Shown: piece after piece, positions 22,176 to 33,134 of the stretch | Position numbering within the stretch: position 1 is the stretch's first letter | Layout: each line of letters starts with the position of its first letter | Source of the DNA: Actinomycetota bacterium | Lineage (GTDB): Bacteria > Actinomycetota > Acidimicrobiia > Acidimicrobiales > CADCSY01 | Assembly: GCA_016781105.1 (NCBI GenBank) | Contig: JADDRA010000079.1 | Coordinates: 3,659-55,198 of the forward strand | Direction of reading: 5' to 3' | Length of the DNA stretch: 51,540 bases | Notes under the pieces: generated by a model | The model's input: the letters and a program-made list of their open reading frames with translations, nothing else | Database searches by the model: none | Told to the model about the DNA's origin: nothing | Made by a program: the position numbers and the translations under genes

Positions 22176-22640
22176 GTGGGGGCCCGGCGCTCGGTGGTGG
22201 TCGGCCTGCTCGCCGTGGCCTTCGGTGTGGCCCTGTTCGCCGCCCTGGCCGTGCTCGGCAGCTCGGGGCAGGTCGAGGTGCGCCTGGGCGACGACGTGTT
22301 CCAAGCCGGCCAGGTCGAGCGGTTGGCGGCCAACGTGGCCCGGGACGGCCCCATCGCCATCCCCGACGCCTCACCCGAGCGGGCTCGTGACATCTACCTC
22401 CAGCACCTGGGCGCCAGCCCCGAGGTGGGCTGGCTGGCCTTCGCCGCCCAGGCTCCGGGGGCGCCGCGGTCGTGCCTGCTCCAGTGGGTGGCCACCGAGC
22501 GCCACTTCGTCGATCCCTGCAGCGGGCTTCGCTACCCGGCTGACGGTGAAGGGCTTCCCCAGTACCGGACGACGGTGGCCGAGGGTGTGCTGTCGGTCGA
22601 TCTGCGCCAGCCCGGGCCGGCCGGCGCCCGCGTGCCCTGA
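22176..22640 (+). CDS. Membrane-anchored hypothetical protein with a degenerate Rieske-like C-terminus
   Basis: 154 aa; N-terminal TM VVVGLLAVAFGVALFAALAVL; RHFVDPCSGLRYPADGEGLPQYRTTVAEGVLSVDL. Confidence 0.55.
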   Translation: MGARRSVVVGLLAVAFGVALFAALAVLGSSGQVEVRLGDDVFQAGQVERLAANVARDGPIAIPDASPERARDIYLQHLGASPEVGWLAFAAQAPGAPRSCLLQWVATERHFVDPCSGLRYPADGEGLPQYRTTVAEGVLSVDLRQPGPAGARVP

Positions 22641-22644
22641 CCCT

Positions 22645-23023
22645 CTAGGCCAGGAGCATCCGCATGGGTTGGAGCCGGCGCGAGAAGGGGTTGAGGACGA
22701 GCCCGAGGATCTCGAGGGTGACCACCCCGAGGAGGGCCTCGTCGTGCCTCGCCGAGGATGACCGGGGTGTGGGCCCGGCCCTGGGGCAGCGAGATCTCAC
22801 ACTCGGACACGCCCCGCTGGAGGGGGCTGCCGTCGGCCAGGCCGAAGGTGAGGGTGCGGCTCGGCTGCAGCTCGAGGCGCTGCCACACCTCGGCCGGCAA
22901 CAGGGTGTAGGTGGCCCCGCTGTCGACCAGGAACCGGACGGGCTCCTCGCCTCCGGGCCCCCGGACCTCGCCGTCGATGAAGGTGAGCCCCACGCCCACC
23001 GAGCCTACGGCTGGCCCGCTCAC
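22645..23023 (-). pseudogene. Retropepsin-like aspartyl protease, frameshifted near 22738-22748
   Basis: N part VRFLVDSGATYTLLPAEVW...GVSECEISLPQGRAHTPVILGE; after a frame change, ALLGVVTLEILGLVLNPFSRRLQPMRMLLA* continues to TAG at 22645. GTG start overlaps the uvrD stop. Confidence 0.65.
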
Positions 23024-25296
23024 CCACCCCGCTCGAGCGGGGTCCAGCACAGCAGGACCCGCTTCTCCCCCGCCCCCGGGAAGCGGATGAGCGCCTCGGC
23101 CTTGTCGCCCGAGCCGCTCACCTCCAGGACCACGCCGTCGCCCCACTTCTTGTGACGCACGTCGTCGCCCACCCGCAGGCCCAGGTGCTCCGCGCCGGTG
23201 CTGGGTAGCGGCCGTGACGGGGCCAGCGCCGACTCCACGATGCGCGGCCGGGCCCCGAACACCCGCCCCTCGGGCTCGTCGCCCCCGTCGAAGGCCCCCC
23301 CGGCGCGCCGCCGGCCGGGCCCCTCGGTGCCGGTGGCGGTGGCGGTGGCCCGGGCTCGCCCCGGCGGCCCCCCGACCATGCGGACCAGGTGCTCGGGCAG
23401 CTCCCGCAGGTAGCGGCTGGGCGGGTTGTAGCTGGTGGCGCCGAAGAGGCTGCGGCGCCAGGCGGAGCTGAGGTAGAGCCGCTCCCGGGCCCGGGTGATG
23501 CCCACGTAGGCCAGTCGGCGCTCCTCCTCCAGCTCGGCCGGCTCGGTCAGGGTCCGCAGGTGGGGGAAGACCCCCTCCTCCAGCCCGGTCAGGAACACCA
23601 CCGGGAACTCCAGGCCCTTGGCCGAGTGCAGGGTCATGAGCAGCACCGACGACTCGTCACCGTCGATCTCGTCGGTCTCGGCCACCAGGCTGACCGTCTC
23701 CAAAAAGGCGTCGACGGTCTCGGCCTGCTCGGCCACCCCCACCAGCTCGGCCAGGTTCTCGATGCGACCCTGGGCCTCGACGCTGCGCTCGGCCTCCAGC
23801 TCGGCCCGGTAGCCGCTGGCGCCGAGGGCGGCGTCGAGCACCCTGGCCGGTCCCTCCCCGGCTTCGACGAGCGCCCGCAGCTCGGCCAGCAGCCCCAGGA
23901 ACGCGCCGATCCCCTTCAGCGCCGCGCTCTTGACGTCGGCCTCCCCGGCGTGCTCCAGGGCGCTGCAGAAGGGCACGCCCCGGGCCTGGGCCCAGGCGTC
24001 GAGGCGGGCCAGGGTGGTGTCGCCCACCCCCCGGCGGGGGACGTTGAGGACCCGCTTGAGCGACACCTCGTCGGCCGGGTTCACCGTGGCCCGCAGGTAG
24101 GCCAGGGCGTCCTTGACCTCCCGGCGGTCGTAGAAGCGGGCCCCGCCCACCACCTTGTAGGGCACGCCCGCCCGCACGAGCTGCTCCTCGAACACCCGGC
24201 TCTGGGCGTTGGTGCGGTAGAAGACGGCCGCGTCGCCCCAGCGGTAGGTGCCGCCGTCGTGCAGGCGAGCCAGCTCGCCGACCACGAAGGCGGCCTCGTC
24301 GTGCTCGTCCTCGGCGGTGTAGCGCACGAGGGGTTCGCCCCCGGCCTGCTCGGTCCACAGCTCCTTGGGCGCGCGGCCGAGGTTGTGGGCGATGACGGCG
24401 TTGGCGGCGTCGAGGATGGTCTGGGTGGAGCGGTAGTTCTGGGCCAGCACCACGACCGAGGTGTCGGGGAAGGCCTTCTCGAAGTCGAGGATGTTGGAGA
24501 TGTCCGCGCCTCGGAAGCGGTAGATCGACTGGTCGCTGTCGCCGACGACGAAGACGTTGCCGTGGCCACGGGCGAGCAGGACCACCAGCTCGTTCTGGGC
24601 CCGGTTGGTGTCCTGGTACTCGTCGACCAGCACGTGGCGGAAGCGGCGCTGGTAGTGCTCCAGCACCGCCGGGTGCTCCCGGAACAGGCGCACCGTCTGG
24701 GCCAGGAGGTCGTCGAAGTCCAGGGCCCCGGCCTGGGCCAGGCGCTGCTGGTACTCGCGGTACACCTCGGCGATGCGACGCTCGAAGATGGTGCGGGCCG
24801 CCTCGGCGTAGGCGGCCGGCCCCACCAGCTCGTTCTTGGCCGTGCTGATCGCGGCGTGCACCGCGCGCGGCGCCATCCGCTTGGGGTCGATGTCGAGGTC
24901 GCGCAACACGTAGCCGGTGAGGCGCACGGCGTCGGCCTGGTCGTAGATCGTGAACGACGAGGGGTAGCCCAGCACACCGCCGTGGCGCCGCAGGATGCGC
25001 ACACAGGCCGAGTGGAAGGTGGAGACCCACATGCGCTCGGCCACGGGGCCGACCAGGGCGGCCACCCGGGCCTTCATCTCGTCGGCTGCCTTGTTGGTGA
25101 AGGTGATGGCCAGGATCTCGAAGGGCGACACCCCCTGGGCGATGAGGTGGGCGATGCGATGGGTCAGCACCCGGGTCTTGCCCGAACCGGCGCCGGCCAC
25201 CACCAGCAGGGCACCCTCACCCGAGGTCACCGCCTCGGCCTGGTCGGGATTCAGGCCGTCGAGCAGGCCAGGACGGGATGGTGGACCGCTCACCAT
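23020..25296 (-). CDS. pcrA: UvrD/PcrA-type ATP-dependent DNA helicase
   Basis: 758 aa; VVAGAGSGKTRVLTHRIAHL, VDEYQDTNRAQ, VGDSDQSIYRFRGAD, TLHSAKGLEFPVVFLTGLEEGVFPH. Confidence 0.95.
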   Translation of the reverse strand: MVSGPPSRPGLLDGLNPDQAEAVTSGEGALLVVAGAGSGKTRVLTHRIAHLIAQGVSPFEILAITFTNKAADEMKARVAALVGPVAERMWVSTFHSACVRILRRHGGVLGYPSSFTIYDQADAVRLTGYVLRDLDIDPKRMAPRAVHAAISTAKNELVGPAAYAEAARTIFERRIAEVYREYQQRLAQAGALDFDDLLAQTVRLFREHPAVLEHYQRRFRHVLVDEYQDTNRAQNELVVLLARGHGNVFVVGDSDQSIYRFRGADISNILDFEKAFPDTSVVVLAQNYRSTQTILDAANAVIAHNLGRAPKELWTEQAGGEPLVRYTAEDEHDEAAFVVGELARLHDGGTYRWGDAAVFYRTNAQSRVFEEQLVRAGVPYKVVGGARFYDRREVKDALAYLRATVNPADEVSLKRVLNVPRRGVGDTTLARLDAWAQARGVPFCSALEHAGEADVKSAALKGIGAFLGLLAELRALVEAGEGPARVLDAALGASGYRAELEAERSVEAQGRIENLAELVGVAEQAETVDAFLETVSLVAETDEIDGDESSVLLMTLHSAKGLEFPVVFLTGLEEGVFPHLRTLTEPAELEEERRLAYVGITRARERLYLSSAWRRSLFGATSYNPPSRYLRELPEHLVRMVGGPPGRARATATATGTEGPGRRRAGGAFDGGDEPEGRVFGARPRIVESALAPSRPLPSTGAEHLGLRVGDDVRHKKWGDGVVLEVSGSGDKAEALIRFPGAGEKRVLLCWTPLERGG

Positions 25297-25406
25297 TGCC
25301 CTCGGGACCCTACCGGGGGCCTGGGACAGCGGGGCGACCCCCTCCGCCGGCCAGGACCTGGCCGACCCGGTGCACGATCGGGCGCCGCAGGGGCGAGACT
25401 GGGACC

Positions 25407-26678
25407 ATGACCACGACCGAGGCCGCCACCCCCACGATCGGTCCCGCCGACGCCCTGCTCTTCGAGCTCCTGGCCACCCCCGAGGGCAGAGCCGACCCCT
25501 ACCCTCGCTACGCCCAGCTGCGCGAGCACTGGCCGGTCCACCGCCTCGCGCTCGAGATCCCTGGCTCCTCGGCGGGCACCTGGGTGCTCACCCGCTTCGA
25601 CCACTGCCAGGCCGTCCTGCGCCACCCCCGGGTGGGCAAGGACTTCAACGCCATGCAGCGACGCTGGGGCCTGAGCGGCGAGGAGCTGGCGGCCCAGCAG
25701 ACCTTCAGCAGCGAACGGCCGTCGATGCTCTTCAGCGACCCCCCCGACCACACCCGGCTGCGGGGCCTGGTCTCCAAGGCGTTCACGCCCCGCACGGTCG
25801 AGGCGTTGCGGCCCCACATCGTGCGCCTGGCCGACGAGGTGCTCGACGCCATCGGTGAGGGGGAGGTCAACGTCATGGCCGCCCTGGCCTTCCCCCTGCC
25901 GGTCAGCGTCATCGGCGAGATGCTGGGGGTGCCCGCCGCCGACCGCCCCCAGTTCCAGCGCCTGGTCCGGGCCTCGGCCGCCGCCCTCGAGCCCTTCGTC
26001 TCCGCCGAGGTGCTCGAGGCGGCCAACGGGGCCACCCTGGAGATGGAGGACTACTTCCGCCACCTGGTGGCCGAGCGTCGCCGGAGCCCCGGTGACGACC
26101 TGTTGACCCAGCTCATCGCCGCCGAGGACCACGGCGACCAGCTGAGCACCCAGGAGCTGCTCTCGACGGCCATCCTGCTCTTCGCCGCCGGCTTCGAGAC
26201 GACCACCAACCTGATCGGCAACGGCCTGCTGGCCCTGCTGCGCCACCCCGACCAGCTCGAGCGCCTGCGCCGGGACCCCGGCCTGCTCCCGTCTGCGGTC
26301 GAGGAGCTGTTGCGCTACGACAGCCCGGTGCAGGTCAACGGCCGCATCGCCGGGGACGAGATCGAGATCGACGGCCACGCCTTCCCCGCCGGGGCCACGC
26401 TGTTGATCCTCCAGGGCGCGGCCAACCGGGACCCTCGCCGCTTCCCCGATCCCGACCGGCTCGACGTCGGCCGGGCCGACGGCGCCTCCATGAGCTTCGG
26501 CACCGGCATCCACTTCTGCCTGGGCGCGGCCCTGGCCCGGGTCGAGGGTCAGGTCGTCTTCGGCCGCCTGCTCGAGCGCTACGGGCGCATCGAGCTGCTC
26601 GACGACAGCCCCAGCTACCGCGACAGCATCACCCTGCGGGGCCTGGCCGAGCTGCCGGTGCGCCTCCAGGCCGCCTGA
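25407..26678 (+). CDS. Cytochrome P450
   Basis: 423 aa; I-helix AAGFETTTNLIGNG, ExxR-like EQLERLRRD region, heme motif FGTGIHFCLGAALARVEG. Confidence 0.95.
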   Translation: MTTTEAATPTIGPADALLFELLATPEGRADPYPRYAQLREHWPVHRLALEIPGSSAGTWVLTRFDHCQAVLRHPRVGKDFNAMQRRWGLSGEELAAQQTFSSERPSMLFSDPPDHTRLRGLVSKAFTPRTVEALRPHIVRLADEVLDAIGEGEVNVMAALAFPLPVSVIGEMLGVPAADRPQFQRLVRASAAALEPFVSAEVLEAANGATLEMEDYFRHLVAERRRSPGDDLLTQLIAAEDHGDQLSTQELLSTAILLFAAGFETTTNLIGNGLLALLRHPDQLERLRRDPGLLPSAVEELLRYDSPVQVNGRIAGDEIEIDGHAFPAGATLLILQGAANRDPRRFPDPDRLDVGRADGASMSFGTGIHFCLGAALARVEGQVVFGRLLERYGRIELLDDSPSYRDSITLRGLAELPVRLQAA

Positions 26679-26684
26679 CCCGGG

Positions 26685-26710
26685 CTACTCCCACTCGCTA
26701 CTCCCACTCG
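26685..26710. repeat. Perfect 13-bp tandem duplication (CTACTCCCACTCG x2) covering the guaA stop
   Basis: Copies 26685-26697 and 26698-26710 are identical. Confidence 0.95.
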
Positions 26711-28233
26711 ATGGTGCCCGGGGGCTTGGACGTGATGTCGTAGGCCACCCGGTTCACCCCCGGCACCTCGTTGACGATGCGGCTCGACAGGCGCTCGAGC
26801 AGCTCGTGGGGCAGCCGGGCCCAGTCGGCGGTCATGGCGTCGTCGCTGGTGACGGCCCGGAGGATGACGGGCGAGGCGTAGGTCCGCTCGTCGCCCATCA
26901 CGCCCACTGAGCGGATGTCGGCGGCCAGCACGGCGAAGGCCTGCCAGATCTCACGCTCGAGGCCGGCTGCCTTGATCTCCTCCCGCACGATGGCGTCGGC
27001 GTGGCGCAGCACGGCCAGGCGCTCGGGCGTGACCTCGCCCAGGACGCGCACCCCGAGCCCGGGTCCGGGGAAGGGCTGGCGCCAGACGATCTCGGGAGGC
27101 AGACCGAGCTCCTCGCCCACCCGGCGCACCTCGTCCTTGAACAAGGCCCGAAGAGGCTCGACCAGCTCGAAGTCGAGGTCGGCGGGCAGTCCGCCGACGT
27201 TGTGGTGGGACTTGATGCGGGCCGCGTCGGGCGTGCCCGACTCGATCACGTCGGGGTAGAGCGTGCCCTGGACCAGGAAGCGGGCGTCGGACAGCCCCTG
27301 GGCCGCCACCTCGAACTCCCGGATGAAGCGCTCCCCGATGGCCTTGCGCTTCTCCTCGGGGTCGACCACACCGGCCAGGCGCTCGAAGAAGCGCTCGGCC
27401 GCTCGCACGTGGACGAGCTCGATGCCGTGGTGACGGCGGAACGTCTCGACCACCTGGTCGCTCTCGCCCTCGCGCATGAGGCCGGTGTCGACGTAGACGC
27501 AGGTGAGCTGCTCCCCCACCGCCTTGTGGACCAGGGCGGCGGCCACGGCCGAGTCGACGCCGCCCGAGAGGCCGCAGATCACTCGCTCGGCGCCCACCTG
27601 GTCGCGCACCGCCTCGACCTGCGATTCGATGATCGAGGTCATCGTCCAGGTGGGCCTGGCGCCGCACACGTCGTGGAGGAAGCGAGCCAACAGCTCCTGG
27701 CCCCGCGGGGTGTGCACCACCTCGGGGTGGAACTGAACCCCGAAGATCCTGCGGGCCGGGGATTCCAGGGCGGCGACCGGCGCCTCGGCGCTGCGGGCGG
27801 TGGCGGCGAAGCCCTCGGGCACCCCCACGATGGAGTCGCCGTGGCTCATCCACACGCTCTGGCCGCCCGCCACCTCGAACAGGGCAGAGGGGGCGTCGAC
27901 CTCGAGGGCGGTGCGGCCGTACTCGCCCCGGCCGGTGCGGGCCACGGTGCCGCCTAGGCTGGCGGCCACCAGCTGGGCCCCGTAGCAGATGCCGAGCAGG
28001 GGGACGTCGAGCTCGAAGACCTCCGGGTCGAGACCCGGCGCCCCGGCGACGTGGACCGACTTGGGCCCTCCGCTCAGGATGACGCCGACCGGGTTGCGGG
28101 CGGCCACCTCGGCGGCGGTGATCGTGTGGGGCACGATCTCGCTGTAGACGTGGGCCTCCCGCACCCGCCGGGCGATGAGCTGGGCGTACTGGGCCCCGAA
28201 GTCGACGACCAGGACGGTGTCGAAGTCGCTCAC
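26698..28233 (-). CDS. guaA: Glutamine-hydrolysing GMP synthase
   Basis: 511 aa; [34 protein letters not shown]-terminus [10 protein letters not shown]. Confidence 0.96.
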   Translation of the reverse strand: MSDFDTVLVVDFGAQYAQLIARRVREAHVYSEIVPHTITAAEVAARNPVGVILSGGPKSVHVAGAPGLDPEVFELDVPLLGICYGAQLVAASLGGTVARTGRGEYGRTALEVDAPSALFEVAGGQSVWMSHGDSIVGVPEGFAATARSAEAPVAALESPARRIFGVQFHPEVVHTPRGQELLARFLHDVCGARPTWTMTSIIESQVEAVRDQVGAERVICGLSGGVDSAVAAALVHKAVGEQLTCVYVDTGLMREGESDQVVETFRRHHGIELVHVRAAERFFERLAGVVDPEEKRKAIGERFIREFEVAAQGLSDARFLVQGTLYPDVIESGTPDAARIKSHHNVGGLPADLDFELVEPLRALFKDEVRRVGEELGLPPEIVWRQPFPGPGLGVRVLGEVTPERLAVLRHADAIVREEIKAAGLEREIWQAFAVLAADIRSVGVMGDERTYASPVILRAVTSDDAMTADWARLPHELLERLSSRIVNEVPGVNRVAYDITSKPPGTIEWE

Positions 28234-28251
28234 CCGTCCCGCCTCCTCACG

Positions 28252-28299
28252 TTCCGGCAGCTCGAGTGGTCGAAGAAGCAGCCCGTCGTGCTGCCGGAA
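28252..28299 (-). promoter_or_regulatory. Inverted repeat (10-bp perfect arms TTCCGGCAGC/GCTGCCGGAA, 28-nt loop) between guaB3 and guaA
   Basis: Arms 28252-28261 and 28290-28299 are exact reverse complements. Confidence 0.6.
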
Positions 28300-28312
28300 G
28301 GAGGTTGGGGGC

Positions 28313-29482
28313 TCACCCCGAGCGGCCCATGCCGATGCCCTGGGAGCGCTGGAGGTCCTTGCCCTCGGTCTGGAGGGCGGGGGCGACCATCACCTCGGCC
28401 TTCTGGAACTCCTTGACCGTCTCGTAGCCACAGGTGGCCATGGAGGTGCGCAGGGCGCCGCAGAGGTTCAGGCGGCCGTCGTTCTCCCGGGCGGGGCCCA
28501 CGAGGATCTCCTCGAGGGTCCCGCGCACGCCGACGCGCACCCGGGCGCCCCGGGGCAGGGTCGGGTGGAAGGTGGCCATCCCCCAGTGGTGGCCCCGGCC
28601 GGGCGCCTCGGCGGCGGCGGCCAGGGGCGAGCCGATCATGACGGCGTCGGCCCCACAGGCGATGGCCTTGGCCACGTCGCCACCCGTGCTCATGCCCCCG
28701 TCGGCGATGACGTGGCAGTAGACGCCCGTCTCGTCGAGGTGGCGCATGCGGGCCCCCCGGGCGTCGGCCACGGCCGTGGCCTGGGGCACGCCGATGCCGA
28801 GGACGCCCCGGCTGGTGCAGGCGTTGCCCGGGCCCACGCCGACCAGGACCCCGGCGGCTCCGGTGCGCATGAGGTGCAGGGCGGCGTCGTAGGAGGCGCA
28901 GCCGCCCACCACCACCGGGATCGGCAGCTCTCGCACGAAGCGCTTCAGGTTGAGCGGCTCCACGGTCCGGGACAGGTGCTCGGCGGTCACGACCGTGCCC
29001 TGGATGACCAGCAGGTCGAGCTCGGCCTCGAGCAGGTGGGGGGCGAAGGCCTGGGTGCGCTGGGGCGTGACCGAGGCGCACGAGATGACGCCGGCGTCGC
29101 GGATCTGGCGGATGCGGGGGGCGATGAGCTCGGGCTTGACCGGCTCGGCGTAGATCTCCTGCAGGCGCAGGGTGGCCTTGTCGGTGGGCAGGTCGGCGAT
29201 CTCGTCGAACAGCGGCTCGGGGTCCTCGTAGCGGGTCCACAGGCCCTCGAGGTTCAACACCCCCACGCCGCCCAGCCGGCCCAGCTCGATGGCCGTGGCC
29301 GGGCTGACCACCCCGTCCATGGCCGAGCCCATCACCGGCAGCTCGAAGCGGAAGGCGTCGATCTCCCAGGAGATGTCGATGTCCTCGGGATCGCGCGTCC
29401 GCCGGCTCGGCACGATGGCGATGTCGTCGAAGCCGTAGGCCTGGCGACCGGACTTTCCGATCCCGATCTCGATCTCGGCCAC
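28313..29482 (-). CDS. guaB3: GuaB3 family IMP dehydrogenase-related protein
   Basis: 389 aa; [22 protein letters not shown]...[31 protein letters not shown]. Confidence 0.9.
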   Translation of the reverse strand: MAEIEIGIGKSGRQAYGFDDIAIVPSRRTRDPEDIDISWEIDAFRFELPVMGSAMDGVVSPATAIELGRLGGVGVLNLEGLWTRYEDPEPLFDEIADLPTDKATLRLQEIYAEPVKPELIAPRIRQIRDAGVISCASVTPQRTQAFAPHLLEAELDLLVIQGTVVTAEHLSRTVEPLNLKRFVRELPIPVVVGGCASYDAALHLMRTGAAGVLVGVGPGNACTSRGVLGIGVPQATAVADARGARMRHLDETGVYCHVIADGGMSTGGDVAKAIACGADAVMIGSPLAAAAEAPGRGHHWGMATFHPTLPRGARVRVGVRGTLEEILVGPARENDGRLNLCGALRTSMATCGYETVKEFQKAEVMVAPALQTEGKDLQRSQGIGMGRSG

Positions 29483-29589
29483 CGATGCCCCCTCGCTCCC
29501 GCCCCGTCGGAAGGTTCAGCCTATCGCCGACCTGGTTCCGGGACGGGGACCAGGACCGCCCACACTGTGTCGCAGGAGGTCGACGAGGC

Positions 29590-29757
29590 TCAGCCCGCGA
29601 CCTGCTCCTGTTGCACGTCGACCAGCTGCTCCAGCAGCTCGCGCAGGCCGCCCGTCTTGAGGTTGGCCATCACCCGCCCGGGTGTCTCCTCGCCCCGCTC
29701 CCACTCCATCCACTGGGACAGCAGCTTGGTGGGGTCGGGCGGGGGCCGTTCCTGCAT
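29590..29757 (-). CDS. Small hypothetical protein (55 aa)
   Basis: MQERPPPDPTKLLSQWMEWERGEETPGRVMANLKTGGLRELLEQLVDVQQEQVAG; codon usage consistent with coding. Confidence 0.6.
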   Translation of the reverse strand: MQERPPPDPTKLLSQWMEWERGEETPGRVMANLKTGGLRELLEQLVDVQQEQVAG

Positions 29758-29767
29758 CGGGGGCAGG

Positions 29768-30604
29768 CTACCCGCCGCCGAGGTGCACGGTCTCGCCCCG
29801 GGCCACGTAGCGGATGCTCGTGGGAAGCGACGCTCGGGCCACGGCATCTTGGAACACGGCCAGGGGCTCTTTGAACACGGTGTAGTCCTCGTAGTGGATG
29901 GGCACCGCGGTGCGAGGCCGGATGATCCGCAGCGCCTCGATCCCCTGCTCGGCGTCCATGGTCACCAGCACCCCGAGCACCCGGGTGCCGCCGAGGTGGA
30001 GCAGCCCGAGGTCGAGGTCGGGGTAGCGCTGGGGGATCTCGGACAGGCGGTCGTGGACCAGAGTGTCACCGGAGACATAGAGCCGGAAGGCGACCTGCCC
30101 GCTGTGGCCGAACTCCACCACGCTGCCCATGACCGGCGGGAGCAGGGCGGCGAGGGCACCGGGAGCGTGACGTCCGGGGACCGCAGTGACCCGCAGCGTG
30201 GCCTCGCCCCGGACGAAGAGCTGGGACTGCCAGGTGTCGAGGGTGATGGGCCGCACGAACCCCTGGCGCCGCAGCTTGGCGCTGGCGTGGGCGGTGGTGA
30301 CGATGGGGATCGCCTTGTCGAGCTCGGCCGCCGCCACCTCGTCGAAGTGGTCACCGTGGTGGTGGGACAGCACGATGAGATCGAGCGGGGGCAGCTCGCC
30401 GATCGTCAGAGCCGGCTCGGTCAGGCGACGCGAGTGCAAGCCGTAGCCCAACGTGGCGTGGTCGCCCCGGTGCAGGAAGTTCGGATCGGTGAGCAGGGTG
30501 AAGCCGCCGTAGCGGATCAGGACGGTCGCCGTCCCGATGAAGGTCAGCTCCCCGCTCCCGGGTGCGGGAACCTCCGAGGCGTCCAGCTCGACGGGATCGC
30601 TCAC
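29768..30604 (-). CDS. MBL-fold metallo-hydrolase
   Basis: GTG start; LSHHHGDHFDEV (HxHxDH), LYVSGDTL, PIHYEDYTVF. Confidence 0.88.
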   Translation of the reverse strand: MSDPVELDASEVPAPGSGELTFIGTATVLIRYGGFTLLTDPNFLHRGDHATLGYGLHSRRLTEPALTIGELPPLDLIVLSHHHGDHFDEVAAAELDKAIPIVTTAHASAKLRRQGFVRPITLDTWQSQLFVRGEATLRVTAVPGRHAPGALAALLPPVMGSVVEFGHSGQVAFRLYVSGDTLVHDRLSEIPQRYPDLDLGLLHLGGTRVLGVLVTMDAEQGIEALRIIRPRTAVPIHYEDYTVFKEPLAVFQDAVARASLPTSIRYVARGETVHLGGG

Positions 30605-30819
30605 CGACCTCGCCCGGTGCGCTCCTGGAGCTCGTCGATGCGCCGAGAGGCCTCGGCCTTGGTGAGCGAGGGGTCGAACTCCTCTCCGGCCTCCTGGCTC
30701 AAGGTCTCCAGGTACGAGGCCTGCGCCCCGGTCATGGCCTCGTCCCCCGTCACCCACTCATCAGGGTCCTTGGAGACGTTGGACGCAGGCTGCTCACGAG
30801 GATCCGGCGCATCGCTCAT
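30601..30819 (-). CDS. DUF3072 domain protein
   Basis: 72 aa; WVTGDEAMTGAQASYLETLSQEAGEEFDPSLTKAEASRRIDELQERTGRG; overlaps the next start (GTGA). Confidence 0.85.
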   Translation of the reverse strand: MSDAPDPREQPASNVSKDPDEWVTGDEAMTGAQASYLETLSQEAGEEFDPSLTKAEASRRIDELQERTGRGR

Positions 30820-30863
30820 GCGCGGGCTCTACCCACCCCGGGAAGAGGACCGAACCCGAGAAC

Positions 30864-30900
30864 GCGAGACAGCCGGACCTCAACGGTCCGGCCGTCTCGC
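30864..30900 (-). terminator. 16-bp hairpin with one mismatch and 5-nt loop downstream of groL
   Basis: GCGAGAC-A-GCCGGACC TCAAC GGTCCGGC-C-GTCTCGC. Confidence 0.7.
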
Positions 30901-31035
30901 CCGACTCACGAAGGAGGGGAAGGAGTGGTGGGCGGGTGGCACCGAGGGGAGGGGCCCACCCACCCGAGCGCAGCGAGGCGTGGGCGGGAGGGGTCCCGCT
31001 CGGTGACAGGACCCGCCGAGCACTCCGGAGGAGAC

Positions 31036-32996
<1,961 letters not shown>

Positions 32997-33048
32997 GTAC
33001 GCCTCCGTAGGGGGTGTTCCGCTGGGACCGGCCACACGAGAGGGGCCG

Positions 33049-33075
33049 TTAGCACTCTCGGGTGCCGAGTGCTAA
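33049..33075 (-). promoter_or_regulatory. CIRCE operator (HrcA site) upstream of groES
   Basis: TTAGCACTC-TCGGGTGCC-GAGTGCTAA: perfect 9-9-9 consensus. Confidence 0.97.
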
Positions 33076-33134
33076 CGATAGGCGCAGGCGCCCGCGCCCA
33101 CAACCCCCGCCAGGAGGGGCGAGGGGTCCGGCGG

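Noticed and set aside
28175-31006. 943-aa plus-strand ORF (and similar giants at 40829-43783, 6949-9744, 5451-7199, 11082-12848)
   Set aside because: Antisense shadow ORFs of guaB3, glmS, lon, mdh and icd; Gly/His/Gln/Ala-rich composition without motifs, typical of >70% GC DNA.
30900-31035. Possible small RNA or riboswitch between groL and DUF3072
   Set aside because: Only a terminator-like hairpin and GC-rich imperfect repeats are visible; no recognisable aptamer.
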